In this document: positions 8,145 through 16,454 of the stretch, piece after piece
How the letters are laid out: each line of letters starts with the position of its first letter
Position numbering within the stretch: the first letter of the stretch is position 1
Assembly: GCF_029433335.1 (NCBI RefSeq)
Contig: NZ_JAQTHX010000003.1
Location: 124,001-188,000, forward strand
Direction: 5' to 3'
Source: Bifidobacterium sp. ESL0745
GTDB taxonomy: Bacteria > Actinomycetota > Actinomycetes > Actinomycetales > Bifidobacteriaceae
DNA: 64,000 nucleotides
Made by a program: the position numbers and the translations under genes
Notes under the pieces: model-generated
Databases searched by the model: none
Told to the model about the DNA's origin: nothing
Seen by the model: only the letters and a program-made list of their open reading frames with translations

Positions 8145-10880
8145 ATGCTTTCGATTGACAGGCTGGCTGTGGAAAACCTTGAGCACGGCTGCGTGAGTGA
8201 CAACGAGCACCCACGGATGTCATTCAGCACCAGCAGCGACGTTCCCGGCGAGCGCATCGCACAGGCGACGTTGAGCGTCAACGGCTGGACACACACCGGC
8301 ACGGAGCAGATTGCCATCCCTTACCAAGGCGAGCCTTTGCAGCCTTTCACTGTTTATCCGGTCACGCTTGAGGTCACCGATGCAAGCGGCAATCATGCGA
8401 GCGCCGCCACCACCTTCGAAACCGGACGCCTCGGCACCCCTTGGAAGGGCTCGTGGATCAGCGATCCAAACTATCATTTCACCGCCAAAAAAGTTTCGCC
8501 GACGCCGATGGTCTTCCGCAAACGTCTCGCACCGAAGCAACAACACATCAAGCGGGCCAGGCTTTACGCCACAGCCATGGGCATCTATGAATTTTCGATA
8601 GACGGGCATCGGGTCGGTGACCAATACTTCGTTCCCGGTTTCACTTCCTACGCCACCAATCTGCAATACCAGACATACGATGTGACCGACCTGTTCAAGG
8701 CCGATGGCGACGTAGACGAAAACGGTACACACACCCTCATGGCCACGGTGGCCGGCGGATGGGCCGTGGGTTCATTCGTCTTCACCCGCAAGAACCGCAT
8801 CAGCGCCGACCGACAGGCCCTACTGGCCGAATTACGTCTCGATTTCGAAGACGGCACCAGCGAAACCATCGCCACCGACGAATCCTGGGAGGTCTGCGAA
8901 TCAGGGCCATACCGCATGGCCGACATCTACGACGGCGAGACCTACGATGCCACCATGGAGCTCGGCCCGGACGGGCAACACGGCACGCAATGGCATCCGG
9001 CAGCCGTCGAGACTCTGCGCCATAGCCCCAGCATCACCGCCGATTACGGTTCTCCCGTCCGTGCCCATGAGATATTCGACCCCGTCAGCCGCACGAAAGG
9101 CCCTGACGGCGAAACCATCTATGATATGGGCCAGAACTTCGCAGGCGTGGTCCGCCTGCATATCCGCAAGGCACACCAAGGGCAACGCATCATCGTCCGG
9201 CACGCGGAAATCCTCAACACCAAAGGCGGCCTGAACACGACGTTCCTGCGCACCGCCAAAGCCACAGCCACCTATACCTGCGTCGACGGCGAGCAGACCT
9301 ATATGCCACATTTCACCTATATGGGCTTCCGTTATGTCAGCATCGAGGGCATCGATCCCGCCGACATCGACGTGGAAGGCATGGCACTCTATTCCGATCT
9401 GAGGCGAATCGGCGATTTCGAATGCAGCGATGCCAGACTCAACCAGTTGCAAGACAATATCGTATGGGGCGCGAAATCGAATCTGATGGACATCCCCACC
9501 GACTGCCCGCAACGCGACGAACGAATGGGATGGACGGGCGACATCGCGGTCTTCGCCCCCATCGCCTGCGCCAATTTCGACATGGAACGTTTTCTGGAGA
9601 AATGGCTTCGTGACGTCAAGGCCGAACAGCACAGGGGCGGCGGCATCCCCAACACCGTGCCGGCGCAGGGATATGGCTTCCCGGCGACCATGCCCACCAT
9701 GGCCATCGACTGGTGGGGCGATGCCTGTGTATTGGTGCCATGGGTGCTTTACCAGGCCAACGGCGATGCCACGGTGCTCGAAACGATGTATCCAGTCATG
9801 AAAAAGTATGTGAAAGCCTGCCGTTTCTGGGCCGGTCTGGTTGGCTTCGGCCGTCAACGCTATATCTGGCACACCCCGTCCTCCCTGCATTTCGGCGATT
9901 GGGTGGCGCCGGACGTGCCGAAGATGAGCCAATGGCAGCAGCGCAGCAAGTGGACAGCCACCGCGAGCCTCAACAACACCAGCCGAACCTTGGCAAAAGT
10001 GGCGCATGTGCTCGGCCATCAAGAAGATGCCGACCGGTACAACGCACTGGCCGACAAGGTGGCCGACGCCTATTGCACACTGCTGAGCGACGGCAAAGGG
10101 CGCATGAAGTCGGAGTTCCAGACCGCCTATGTTCTGCCGCTATATCTGCATATGTTCCCGCGCAGGCTGCAGGCCACGGCCGCCGCCAATCTGGCACGCC
10201 TGGTGAAAAGCAACGGCTACCGCATCGGCACCGGCTTCCCTGGAACGCCATATATCCTTTTCGCGCTTGCCGACAACGGCCAGGTCGACACCGCTTACCG
10301 GATGCTGCTCAACACCTCATGCCCCTCATGGCTCTATGAAGTCAAAATGGGGGCGACCACCATCTGGGAACGTTGGGACGGGCTCGACGAAAACGGCGAA
10401 TGCCCCATCGGCGACGACGGCACCGACCTGATGATCTCCTACAACCACTATGCCTCCGGAGCCGTCGGGGACTTCATGTACCGCCGCATCGCCGGCATCG
10501 AGCCGATTGAGGCGGGCTACCGACGTTTTGCCGTCCATCCGGTGCCCGGAGGCGGCCTGACCTACGCACAGGCCCAGTTCACCACGCCTTACGGCACCAT
10601 CCACGTCGAATGGCATATCGATGAAGCCGATGCTGAGACCAGCGGCGAGAACGCCAACAACGAACACCAGCAGCAATTCACCATCGAACTTGACGTCCCG
10701 ATGGGCACCTCGGCCTTGGTAACCCTGCCGGACGAATCAAGCAGGAACGCCGAATCAGGGCATCATCGCTTCAGCTGCGGTTTGACAGACGAAACCGCTG
10801 AAGAAATCACCGAACAGGCAACCGATGCCGTACCTGCCGCTGCCGCAACACAGCCCGAAAACCAACAGCCACGAGACTAA
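8145..10880 (+). CDS. Alpha-L-rhamnosidase, GH78
   Basis: Cytoplasmic (no signal peptide) GH78 enzyme of 911 residues, expected to release L-rhamnose from rhamnosides. The N-terminal beta-sandwich domains cover about 1-400, the (alpha/alpha)6 catalytic barrel follows, and a C-terminal beta domain closes the protein. The catalytic signature DCPQRDERMGWTGD (D453, E459 and D466 as expected catalytic/acidic residues) and the second signature GATTIWERWD (E742, likely base) are intact. The ATG at 8145 is preferred: GGGAGG (8130-8135) lies nine bases upstream, whereas the ATG at 8139 is too close and an in-frame TTG at 8112 has no site. A symporter gene follows 53 bases downstream, making import then hydrolysis of rhamnosides the likely pathway. 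Confidence 0.93.
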   Translation: MLSIDRLAVENLEHGCVSDNEHPRMSFSTSSDVPGERIAQATLSVNGWTHTGTEQIAIPYQGEPLQPFTVYPVTLEVTDASGNHASAATTFETGRLGTPWKGSWISDPNYHFTAKKVSPTPMVFRKRLAPKQQHIKRARLYATAMGIYEFSIDGHRVGDQYFVPGFTSYATNLQYQTYDVTDLFKADGDVDENGTHTLMATVAGGWAVGSFVFTRKNRISADRQALLAELRLDFEDGTSETIATDESWEVCESGPYRMADIYDGETYDATMELGPDGQHGTQWHPAAVETLRHSPSITADYGSPVRAHEIFDPVSRTKGPDGETIYDMGQNFAGVVRLHIRKAHQGQRIIVRHAEILNTKGGLNTTFLRTAKATATYTCVDGEQTYMPHFTYMGFRYVSIEGIDPADIDVEGMALYSDLRRIGDFECSDARLNQLQDNIVWGAKSNLMDIPTDCPQRDERMGWTGDIAVFAPIACANFDMERFLEKWLRDVKAEQHRGGGIPNTVPAQGYGFPATMPTMAIDWWGDACVLVPWVLYQANGDATVLETMYPVMKKYVKACRFWAGLVGFGRQRYIWHTPSSLHFGDWVAPDVPKMSQWQQRSKWTATASLNNTSRTLAKVAHVLGHQEDADRYNALADKVADAYCTLLSDGKGRMKSEFQTAYVLPLYLHMFPRRLQATAAANLARLVKSNGYRIGTGFPGTPYILFALADNGQVDTAYRMLLNTSCPSWLYEVKMGATTIWERWDGLDENGECPIGDDGTDLMISYNHYASGAVGDFMYRRIAGIEPIEAGYRRFAVHPVPGGGLTYAQAQFTTPYGTIHVEWHIDEADAETSGENANNEHQQQFTIELDVPMGTSALVTLPDESSRNAESGHHRFSCGLTDETAEEITEQATDAVPAAAATQPENQQPRD

Positions 10881-10933
10881 AACATCCGCAAACAAGCCAG
10901 ATCCGAACCTTTTAGCAAGAGAAAAGAACTCCA

Positions 10934-12553
10934 ATGAACTCCACCAACAATGACACCGCCAAGACCGCCGAAGCGGGTGAAACGCTCAACGTCAGCGGCA
11001 ACGCTTTCGTCCGCTTCTTCAACCGGCCGATCGTGCGCACGCGCATCACCACCGCCAAGGTCAGGCCACCGGAAATGCTGCTGGGCTATCTGGTCGGGCC
11101 GTTCTGCGCGCTGATCTCCAACGCCATCTTCGGCTCGTATCTCAACCGTTACTATTCCGACGTGCTCGGCTGGACCGATACGTCGAAATTCGGCGCGTTC
11201 TCGGCAATCCTGCCCATTGTTTCAGTCATCGTGGTGGTTATCGGCAACCTCGTCATCGGCCATCTGATCGACAACACGCGTACCGCACAAGGCAAGGCAC
11301 GACCGTTCATGCTGCTGTCAGTGCCGTTTTTGGTGGTCGCCATCGCCCTGCTGTTCCTCACCCCGCGCAACTCCTCGCCGGCAGTGCAGATGGCCTGGAT
11401 CGCGATTTCATACAATCTTTACTACGCCGTGGCCTATCCGCTTTTCTACACGGCGCACAGCTCCATGGTCGGGCTTTCCACACGCGACACCAACCAACGC
11501 GGGCTTCTGGCCACCCTTTCCAACGCCTCGGGCGTTGCCGCGATAGGAATCGGCGCCAGCATCGTGGTGCCCATCGCACTGCAGAGTTTCCTGTTTGTCG
11601 ACAATCAGGGCCACATCGACGCCGCGGCAAGCTACGCCCACTGGCGTGTGCTGATGATCGCGCTGTGTGTGCTCACCGCCGTCGGCATCCTCTGCGAATA
11701 CTATTTCACCCGCGAGCGCATCACCGAAGAGAACCTGAACCTCAACATCGTCGAGGAAAAACTGCCAATCGCCAAGCAGGCCAAGGCGTGCATGTCCGAG
11801 CGCTACTGGTGGCTCATCATCGGCTATTTCCTGCTCTTCCAGCTTTCCGGCATGATCAAGAACGGCTCAATGAGCTATTACAGCCGATGGATGTTCGACG
11901 GCGTCAACACCGAAGCCACGGCCGGCGCGGCCATGAGCACACTCGGTCTGATCGGCGGCATCCCCACGGCTATCGGCATGCTGGTGGCCTGGCCCATCGC
12001 CAACAAGATCGGCAAGCGCAACGCCGTGGGATTCGGCATGATCATCGCCGTGCTCGGCGGATGCGTAAGCCTCTTCAATGTGCATAGCATCGTGATGGTA
12101 TGCATCGGCGTCGTACTCAAAGGCATCGGCTCCATCCCGGCGATGTACGTCACGCTCGCCCTGCTATCCGACGTGCTCGACCATCTCGAGGCCAAGAACG
12201 GCTTCCGCTCCGACGGCTTCACCATGTCGGTTTACGGGGCGATCATGGTCGGCATGTCCGGCCTAGGCAACGGGCTCATCAACCTGCTGCTGACCATGGC
12301 CGGCTACAATCCCACCGCCGCAACCCAGAATGCTGGCGTGCAAAACGTACTCGTCGCCTGCTACCTGGGTGCGGAGCTGGTGTGCTATGCCCTCATCGCA
12401 GTACTCATGGCTTTCCTCAACGTCGAAAAGCACATCAAGGAAGACCAGCAAACCATCGTGGAACATCAAAAGCAAACCGTTCAGGCGCAAGGAGGAACCT
12501 GGGTCGATCCGGAGCAAAAACTGCTGGATGAACAGCAATCGGCACAAGCCTGA
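10934..12553 (+). CDS. GPH-family glycoside:cation symporter
   Basis: Transporter of 539 residues with about twelve membrane spans and the layout of the MelB/GPH branch of the major facilitator superfamily: an early PPEMLLGYLVGP segment in the first helix region, a polar loop after helix 2 (RTAQGKARPF), and a central loop before helix 7. The N-terminal ~45 residues and C-terminal ~35 residues are polar and cytoplasmic. It lies between the GH78 and GH3 genes on the same strand, so an aryl or disaccharide rhamnoside, or the rhamnose-containing product of surface GH3 action, is the expected cargo. AAGAGAAAAG precedes the start by about 7 bases. Confidence 0.9.
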   Translation: MNSTNNDTAKTAEAGETLNVSGNAFVRFFNRPIVRTRITTAKVRPPEMLLGYLVGPFCALISNAIFGSYLNRYYSDVLGWTDTSKFGAFSAILPIVSVIVVVIGNLVIGHLIDNTRTAQGKARPFMLLSVPFLVVAIALLFLTPRNSSPAVQMAWIAISYNLYYAVAYPLFYTAHSSMVGLSTRDTNQRGLLATLSNASGVAAIGIGASIVVPIALQSFLFVDNQGHIDAAASYAHWRVLMIALCVLTAVGILCEYYFTRERITEENLNLNIVEEKLPIAKQAKACMSERYWWLIIGYFLLFQLSGMIKNGSMSYYSRWMFDGVNTEATAGAAMSTLGLIGGIPTAIGMLVAWPIANKIGKRNAVGFGMIIAVLGGCVSLFNVHSIVMVCIGVVLKGIGSIPAMYVTLALLSDVLDHLEAKNGFRSDGFTMSVYGAIMVGMSGLGNGLINLLLTMAGYNPTAATQNAGVQNVLVACYLGAELVCYALIAVLMAFLNVEKHIKEDQQTIVEHQKQTVQAQGGTWVDPEQKLLDEQQSAQA

Positions 12554-12702
12554 TCCACAGGCTCAAAGCCACAACGCTCAACCGGATGTGCCGCCGATGA
12601 CAAAGCGAGTCGGAAGCGGCAATGGAAACGAGAAAGAGACATTTGCGATCCGAATGGCCGATGCCGACCGTCCGGACAACGAACAAGGAAGGAAATATCG
12701 CA

Positions 12703-15700
12703 ATGACACAACACAACAACACAAGGGCGTGGAGAGGGGTTACGACGACATTCGCCGCGTTGCTGGCCTTCTCCTTAGCGGCGACGAGCGCCGTCAGCGG
12801 TTTCCGCACCGACATCGACAAGTTCCTCGGGACCAAGAGCAGCGAATTCGTCACCGCCGCGAAGGACCCGGCCAAGACCTTCACCTATCACTCGGATTAC
12901 AAGGACACCAAGCAATTGGTGCAATCCATCCGCGATCTCGGCGAGCAGATGAGCGCGGAGGGCTCGGTACTGCTGAAAAACAACGGCGCGCTGCCGCTGA
13001 GCAAAAACGAGACACAGGAGGTCTCCCTGCTCGGTTTCTCGAGCTACTACCCCGCCGCAGGCGGTGATATGGGCTCCAGCGCCGCAACCAACACGGGCAC
13101 CGACGCCGATTCCGTGGATATGGTGGCCGCGTTCAAGGCCCGCGGTTTCGCCATCAACGGGACCCTGGCCAAGATGTATGGGGCGCTCAAGAACGACGTG
13201 TCAACCGAAGTCAATAATTTCGGCCACAAAAGCGTGCTCACCCACATCACCGCGCCGATGATCGGCAAGCCATTCTCCAGCAAGGAACCTTCCCAAAGCA
13301 AGCTGGACGCCACTCAACCGGACTGGAAGGCAAGTCTGAACCAGAACAACGTCATGGTCGTCACCCTGGCGCGAGCGGCCGGTGAGAACCGTGCCTATCT
13401 GCCCGGCAAAGCAGGCGTCGACCCCACGCAGAACCTCAACCAGACCGATCCGCTCGGGCTTTCCAATGACGAACGCGATTTGGTCAATACGGCCATCAAC
13501 GTCAAGAAGGCCAACGGCGGCAAAGTCGTCGTGCTGCTCAACAACGCCAATCCGATGCAGGTCAAAGAACTACAGGACAACGCAGGGGTGGACGCCATGC
13601 TGCAAATCGGCATGCCGGGCAGCTATGGCTTCTACGGTGTGGCCGATCTGCTCACGGGCAACGCGAACCCGTCCGGACGTCTCGCCGACACCTGGGCCGT
13701 CAACAACGCCAGCGCACCGGCAGTACGCAATTATGGCGACCTCAAGTGGAAGAACCCCAACCAAAAGCACACCATCAATTCGGAAATCGTGCAGGCCGAG
13801 GGCATCTATACAGGCTATAAGTATTACGAAACCCGCTATGCGGACACCGTCACCAAATCCGGCAACGCGGACGGCACTGCCGGCAGCACTGATGGCAAGG
13901 CCTGGAACTATAACAACGAGGTGCTCTACCCGTTCGGTTACGGACTGAGCTACACCACCTTCAAGCAGAAGCTTGACAGCGTCAATGTCGATCTCAAGGC
14001 CAAGACCGTCACTTCCAAGGTGACGGTGAGCAACACCGGCAAGGTCGCGGGCAAGGATGTGGTCGAGCTCTACTCCTCCGCCCCCTATACCTCCTACGAC
14101 GCCAAACACGGGGTCGAAAAGCCCGCGGTACAGCTTTTCGACTATGCCAAGACCGGTAAAATCGAACCGGGCCAGTCACAGACCGTCACCATCAAGTCGG
14201 ACGCGCAGTACCTGGCCAGCTGGGATTCGACCCTGCGCGACAATTCCGGCGGCTACAGGCTTGACGCTGGTGACTATACCTTCGCCATCGGCTCCGACGC
14301 CCACAACGCCACCGACAACATGCTCGCCATGACCGGCGCAAACACCAAGGGCGACAAGACCCAGGCCGCCAGCTGGAAGCTCGGCAGCGACGATACCACC
14401 ACCTTCGAGAAATCGAAGAACGGCACGGTCGTCAAGAACCAGCTGCAGGACGCGGACCTCAACCACTGGATGAAGGGCACCGTCACCTATCTGACCCGCT
14501 CCGACTGGCAGGGCACATGGCCCAAGACCTACGAGAACCTGACCGCGAGCGATGCGATGCTCAAGGCCGGGCTGGAGAACCAGACCTACACCATCAAGCC
14601 CAACAACGATGCCAAGGCCACGAAGTTCGGTGCCAGCAACAACATGTCGCTGGCCAACCTCAAGGGTGTCAAGAACATCAAGGACCCGCGCTACAAGAAG
14701 CTGATGGACCAGATCACCCTGCCCGAAGCCATGATCCGCACCGCATTCGGCGGCACTTCCACCAAGCCGATCACCTCGATCAACTCCCCTGAAGTGGTCC
14801 AGAACGACGGCCCGAACGGTTTCGGCTCCTATCCTCTCGGCCAGTACGCCAACAAGGACAAGTCCTCCGGCGACCCGTACGCGATCTCCAAAGATGACAA
14901 GAACATGAAGTTCAAGATGAACGTCATGGCCACCGACTCGGTGATCGGCCAGACCTTCAGCAAGGATCTGGCGAAGCAGTGGGGCAAGGCCCTCGGCAAC
15001 TACTCCATCTGGGCGAACACCACGCTGCTGTGGGGTGTGGGCACGAATCTGCACCGCACGCCGTACAACGCCCGCAACCACGAGTACTATTCCGAAGACC
15101 CGATCCTGACCGCCTATGAAGGCTCCGCTACCGTCAAAGAGGCTCTGAAGTACGGCTGCATCATCGCGCCCAAGCATTTCGCGTTCAACGACACGGAAAT
15201 CAACCGCACCGGCGTGGCCACATTCGTCAGTGAGCAGAAGGCACGCGAAGGCGAGCTGAGGGCTACACAGCCCGTCGTCGAGGACGCGGGAACGCTGGGC
15301 ATCATGACCGGTTTCAACCGCGTCGGCGTGCAGAGCGTCAACGCGAACACCCCGCTGCTCATCAACATCCTGCGCGATGAGTGGGGCTTCAAGGGCTTGG
15401 TCTCCCAGGACTTCATCATGGATCCGGAATACCAGAACCTCCCGGCGTTCGCCCACAACGGCGGCACCATGCTCACCACGACCGGCGACGACAACCTCAA
15501 CGCGGTAGCCAAGCACTGGCCCTTCTGGACGCAGAAGAACGTGAGCAGCGACAGCACCATGTGCGCGGACCTCAAGCGCAACATGACCTGGCAGAATTAC
15601 GCGTACGCCAACTCCAACGCCATGGACGGCATGAACTCGAGTTCGCACTTCGTCCATCTGCGCACCTGGTATGACAACGTGCTGCTGGCCGCTTCCATCC

Positions 15701-15786
15701 TCACCGGACTGCTGACGCTGCTTGGCGCGGTGATGTATGTGCGCTCAAGCCGCAAGGCCCAAACCTCAAACGAACAAAGCAAGTAG
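12703..15786 (+). CDS. Membrane-anchored GH3-type glycosidase, permuted, divergent motifs
   Basis: Second GH3 protein, 1027 residues, with the same permuted order as the one at 378-3329: C-type domain (about 70-415), fibronectin-like domain (about 430-535), N-type barrel (about 660-930). One hydrophobic segment is N-terminal (about 12-32) and one C-terminal (about 985-1008) with a short basic tail, so it is probably a surface enzyme anchored at both ends. KHF (K824-H825), RTPYNAR and YYSED are recognisable; the likely nucleophile is D903 in SQDF. Several positions differ from usual GH3 enzymes: AGEN instead of GEGxD near E228, and DGPNG without the following Arg. It may have altered specificity or reduced activity. 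The ATG at 12703 has AAGGAAGG about ten bases upstream. Confidence 0.88.
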   Translation: MTQHNNTRAWRGVTTTFAALLAFSLAATSAVSGFRTDIDKFLGTKSSEFVTAAKDPAKTFTYHSDYKDTKQLVQSIRDLGEQMSAEGSVLLKNNGALPLSKNETQEVSLLGFSSYYPAAGGDMGSSAATNTGTDADSVDMVAAFKARGFAINGTLAKMYGALKNDVSTEVNNFGHKSVLTHITAPMIGKPFSSKEPSQSKLDATQPDWKASLNQNNVMVVTLARAAGENRAYLPGKAGVDPTQNLNQTDPLGLSNDERDLVNTAINVKKANGGKVVVLLNNANPMQVKELQDNAGVDAMLQIGMPGSYGFYGVADLLTGNANPSGRLADTWAVNNASAPAVRNYGDLKWKNPNQKHTINSEIVQAEGIYTGYKYYETRYADTVTKSGNADGTAGSTDGKAWNYNNEVLYPFGYGLSYTTFKQKLDSVNVDLKAKTVTSKVTVSNTGKVAGKDVVELYSSAPYTSYDAKHGVEKPAVQLFDYAKTGKIEPGQSQTVTIKSDAQYLASWDSTLRDNSGGYRLDAGDYTFAIGSDAHNATDNMLAMTGANTKGDKTQAASWKLGSDDTTTFEKSKNGTVVKNQLQDADLNHWMKGTVTYLTRSDWQGTWPKTYENLTASDAMLKAGLENQTYTIKPNNDAKATKFGASNNMSLANLKGVKNIKDPRYKKLMDQITLPEAMIRTAFGGTSTKPITSINSPEVVQNDGPNGFGSYPLGQYANKDKSSGDPYAISKDDKNMKFKMNVMATDSVIGQTFSKDLAKQWGKALGNYSIWANTTLLWGVGTNLHRTPYNARNHEYYSEDPILTAYEGSATVKEALKYGCIIAPKHFAFNDTEINRTGVATFVSEQKAREGELRATQPVVEDAGTLGIMTGFNRVGVQSVNANTPLLINILRDEWGFKGLVSQDFIMDPEYQNLPAFAHNGGTMLTTTGDDNLNAVAKHWPFWTQKNVSSDSTMCADLKRNMTWQNYAYANSNAMDGMNSSSHFVHLRTWYDNVLLAASILTGLLTLLGAVMYVRSSRKAQTSNEQSK

Positions 15787-15797
15787 GGAGAACTGCC

Positions 15798-16250
15798 ATG
15801 AAATTCATCAAACAACAATCGGTCGGTTTCTACGTCAACGCCCTCGCGCTCATCGTCGGTATCGCGGCCGTCGCCTATTACCTGGTCAACGCCCACACCG
15901 ACACCTTCACCAACATCGGCACCAGCGCATTGGTCATGGCATTGACCGTCCTCGCCCTGCTCATGCTGGTCGCGGTGCTCGTCATCCGACAGATGCCGAT
16001 CGCACGCGGATTTGCGGCGAACACCCTGCTGGATGTGTGCTCGCTGGCCGCTCCGGTGCTGCTCATCGTTTCGGTGGTGTCGATCATCGCGAGCCGGGTC
16101 GACACGTTCGCGAGCATTCTGACGTTCCAGCAGAACGCCCACACCACCGCCGACATGCACAGCGCCATAGTCGCAATCGTGGCGTATTTTGTCGCGGCAC
16201 TGCTTGCGGTCATCGCCTCGTTCTTCAAAGTCAACAAGAACGAGCAGTGA
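15798..16250 (+). CDS. Small four-span membrane protein paired with GH3
   Basis: Protein of 150 residues with four predicted membrane spans and a short charged tail (KVNKNEQ). It begins 11 bases after the GH3 stop codon, with GGGAG just upstream, so it is almost certainly in the same transcript. It appears to be a paralogue of the partial protein at 1-391, which follows the other GH3 gene in the same way. No named family is recognised. Repeated pairing with double-anchored GH3 proteins suggests a dedicated partner, perhaps for membrane insertion or assembly; this is inference. Confidence 0.8.
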   Translation: MKFIKQQSVGFYVNALALIVGIAAVAYYLVNAHTDTFTNIGTSALVMALTVLALLMLVAVLVIRQMPIARGFAANTLLDVCSLAAPVLLIVSVVSIIASRVDTFASILTFQQNAHTTADMHSAIVAIVAYFVAALLAVIASFFKVNKNEQ

Positions 16251-16281
16251 TAACGCCACTGCACTGAAGGAACAGTAAAGG

Positions 16282-16330
16282 CGAGATGTGAAGTATCGTT
16301 ATTACAAAGATTGCTTCACATCTCGTTTTT
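16282..16330 (+). terminator. Rho-independent terminator after the GH3 / membrane protein genes
   Basis: Perfect 12-base stem (CGAGATGTGAAG at 16282-16293 with its complement at 16314-16325), a 20-base loop and a run of five T. It ends the plus-strand transcript before the GH2 gene, which therefore needs its own promoter. Confidence 0.85.
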
Positions 16331-16355
16331 GCCTCAGACGTGTCTTGGATATGTC

Positions 16356-16375
16356 TTGCGAACATGCAGTCGCAA
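16356..16375. promoter_or_regulatory. Inverted repeat TTGCGA-N8-TCGCAA upstream of GH2
   Basis: Perfect 6-base arms in a 20-base window, about 80 bases upstream of the GH2 start and just after the previous terminator. Size and position fit an operator for a LacI- or GntR-type sugar repressor, but no such regulator is encoded here. Confidence 0.35.
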
Positions 16376-16454
16376 CGGTTTCACGACGGGACGTCCATTG
16401 CATGAACGCAATACAACGAAAACCGATGAATACAATCAAACGAAGGGGCAACCG

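Noticed and set aside
8901-10022. 373-codon minus-strand frame opposite GH78
   Set aside because: Shadow; GH78 motifs are intact on the plus strand and no start site supports the reverse frame.
14176-15657. 493-codon minus-strand frame opposite the second GH3 gene
   Set aside because: Shadow of GH3 with Val/Gly/His/Arg-rich composition and no recognisable domain.
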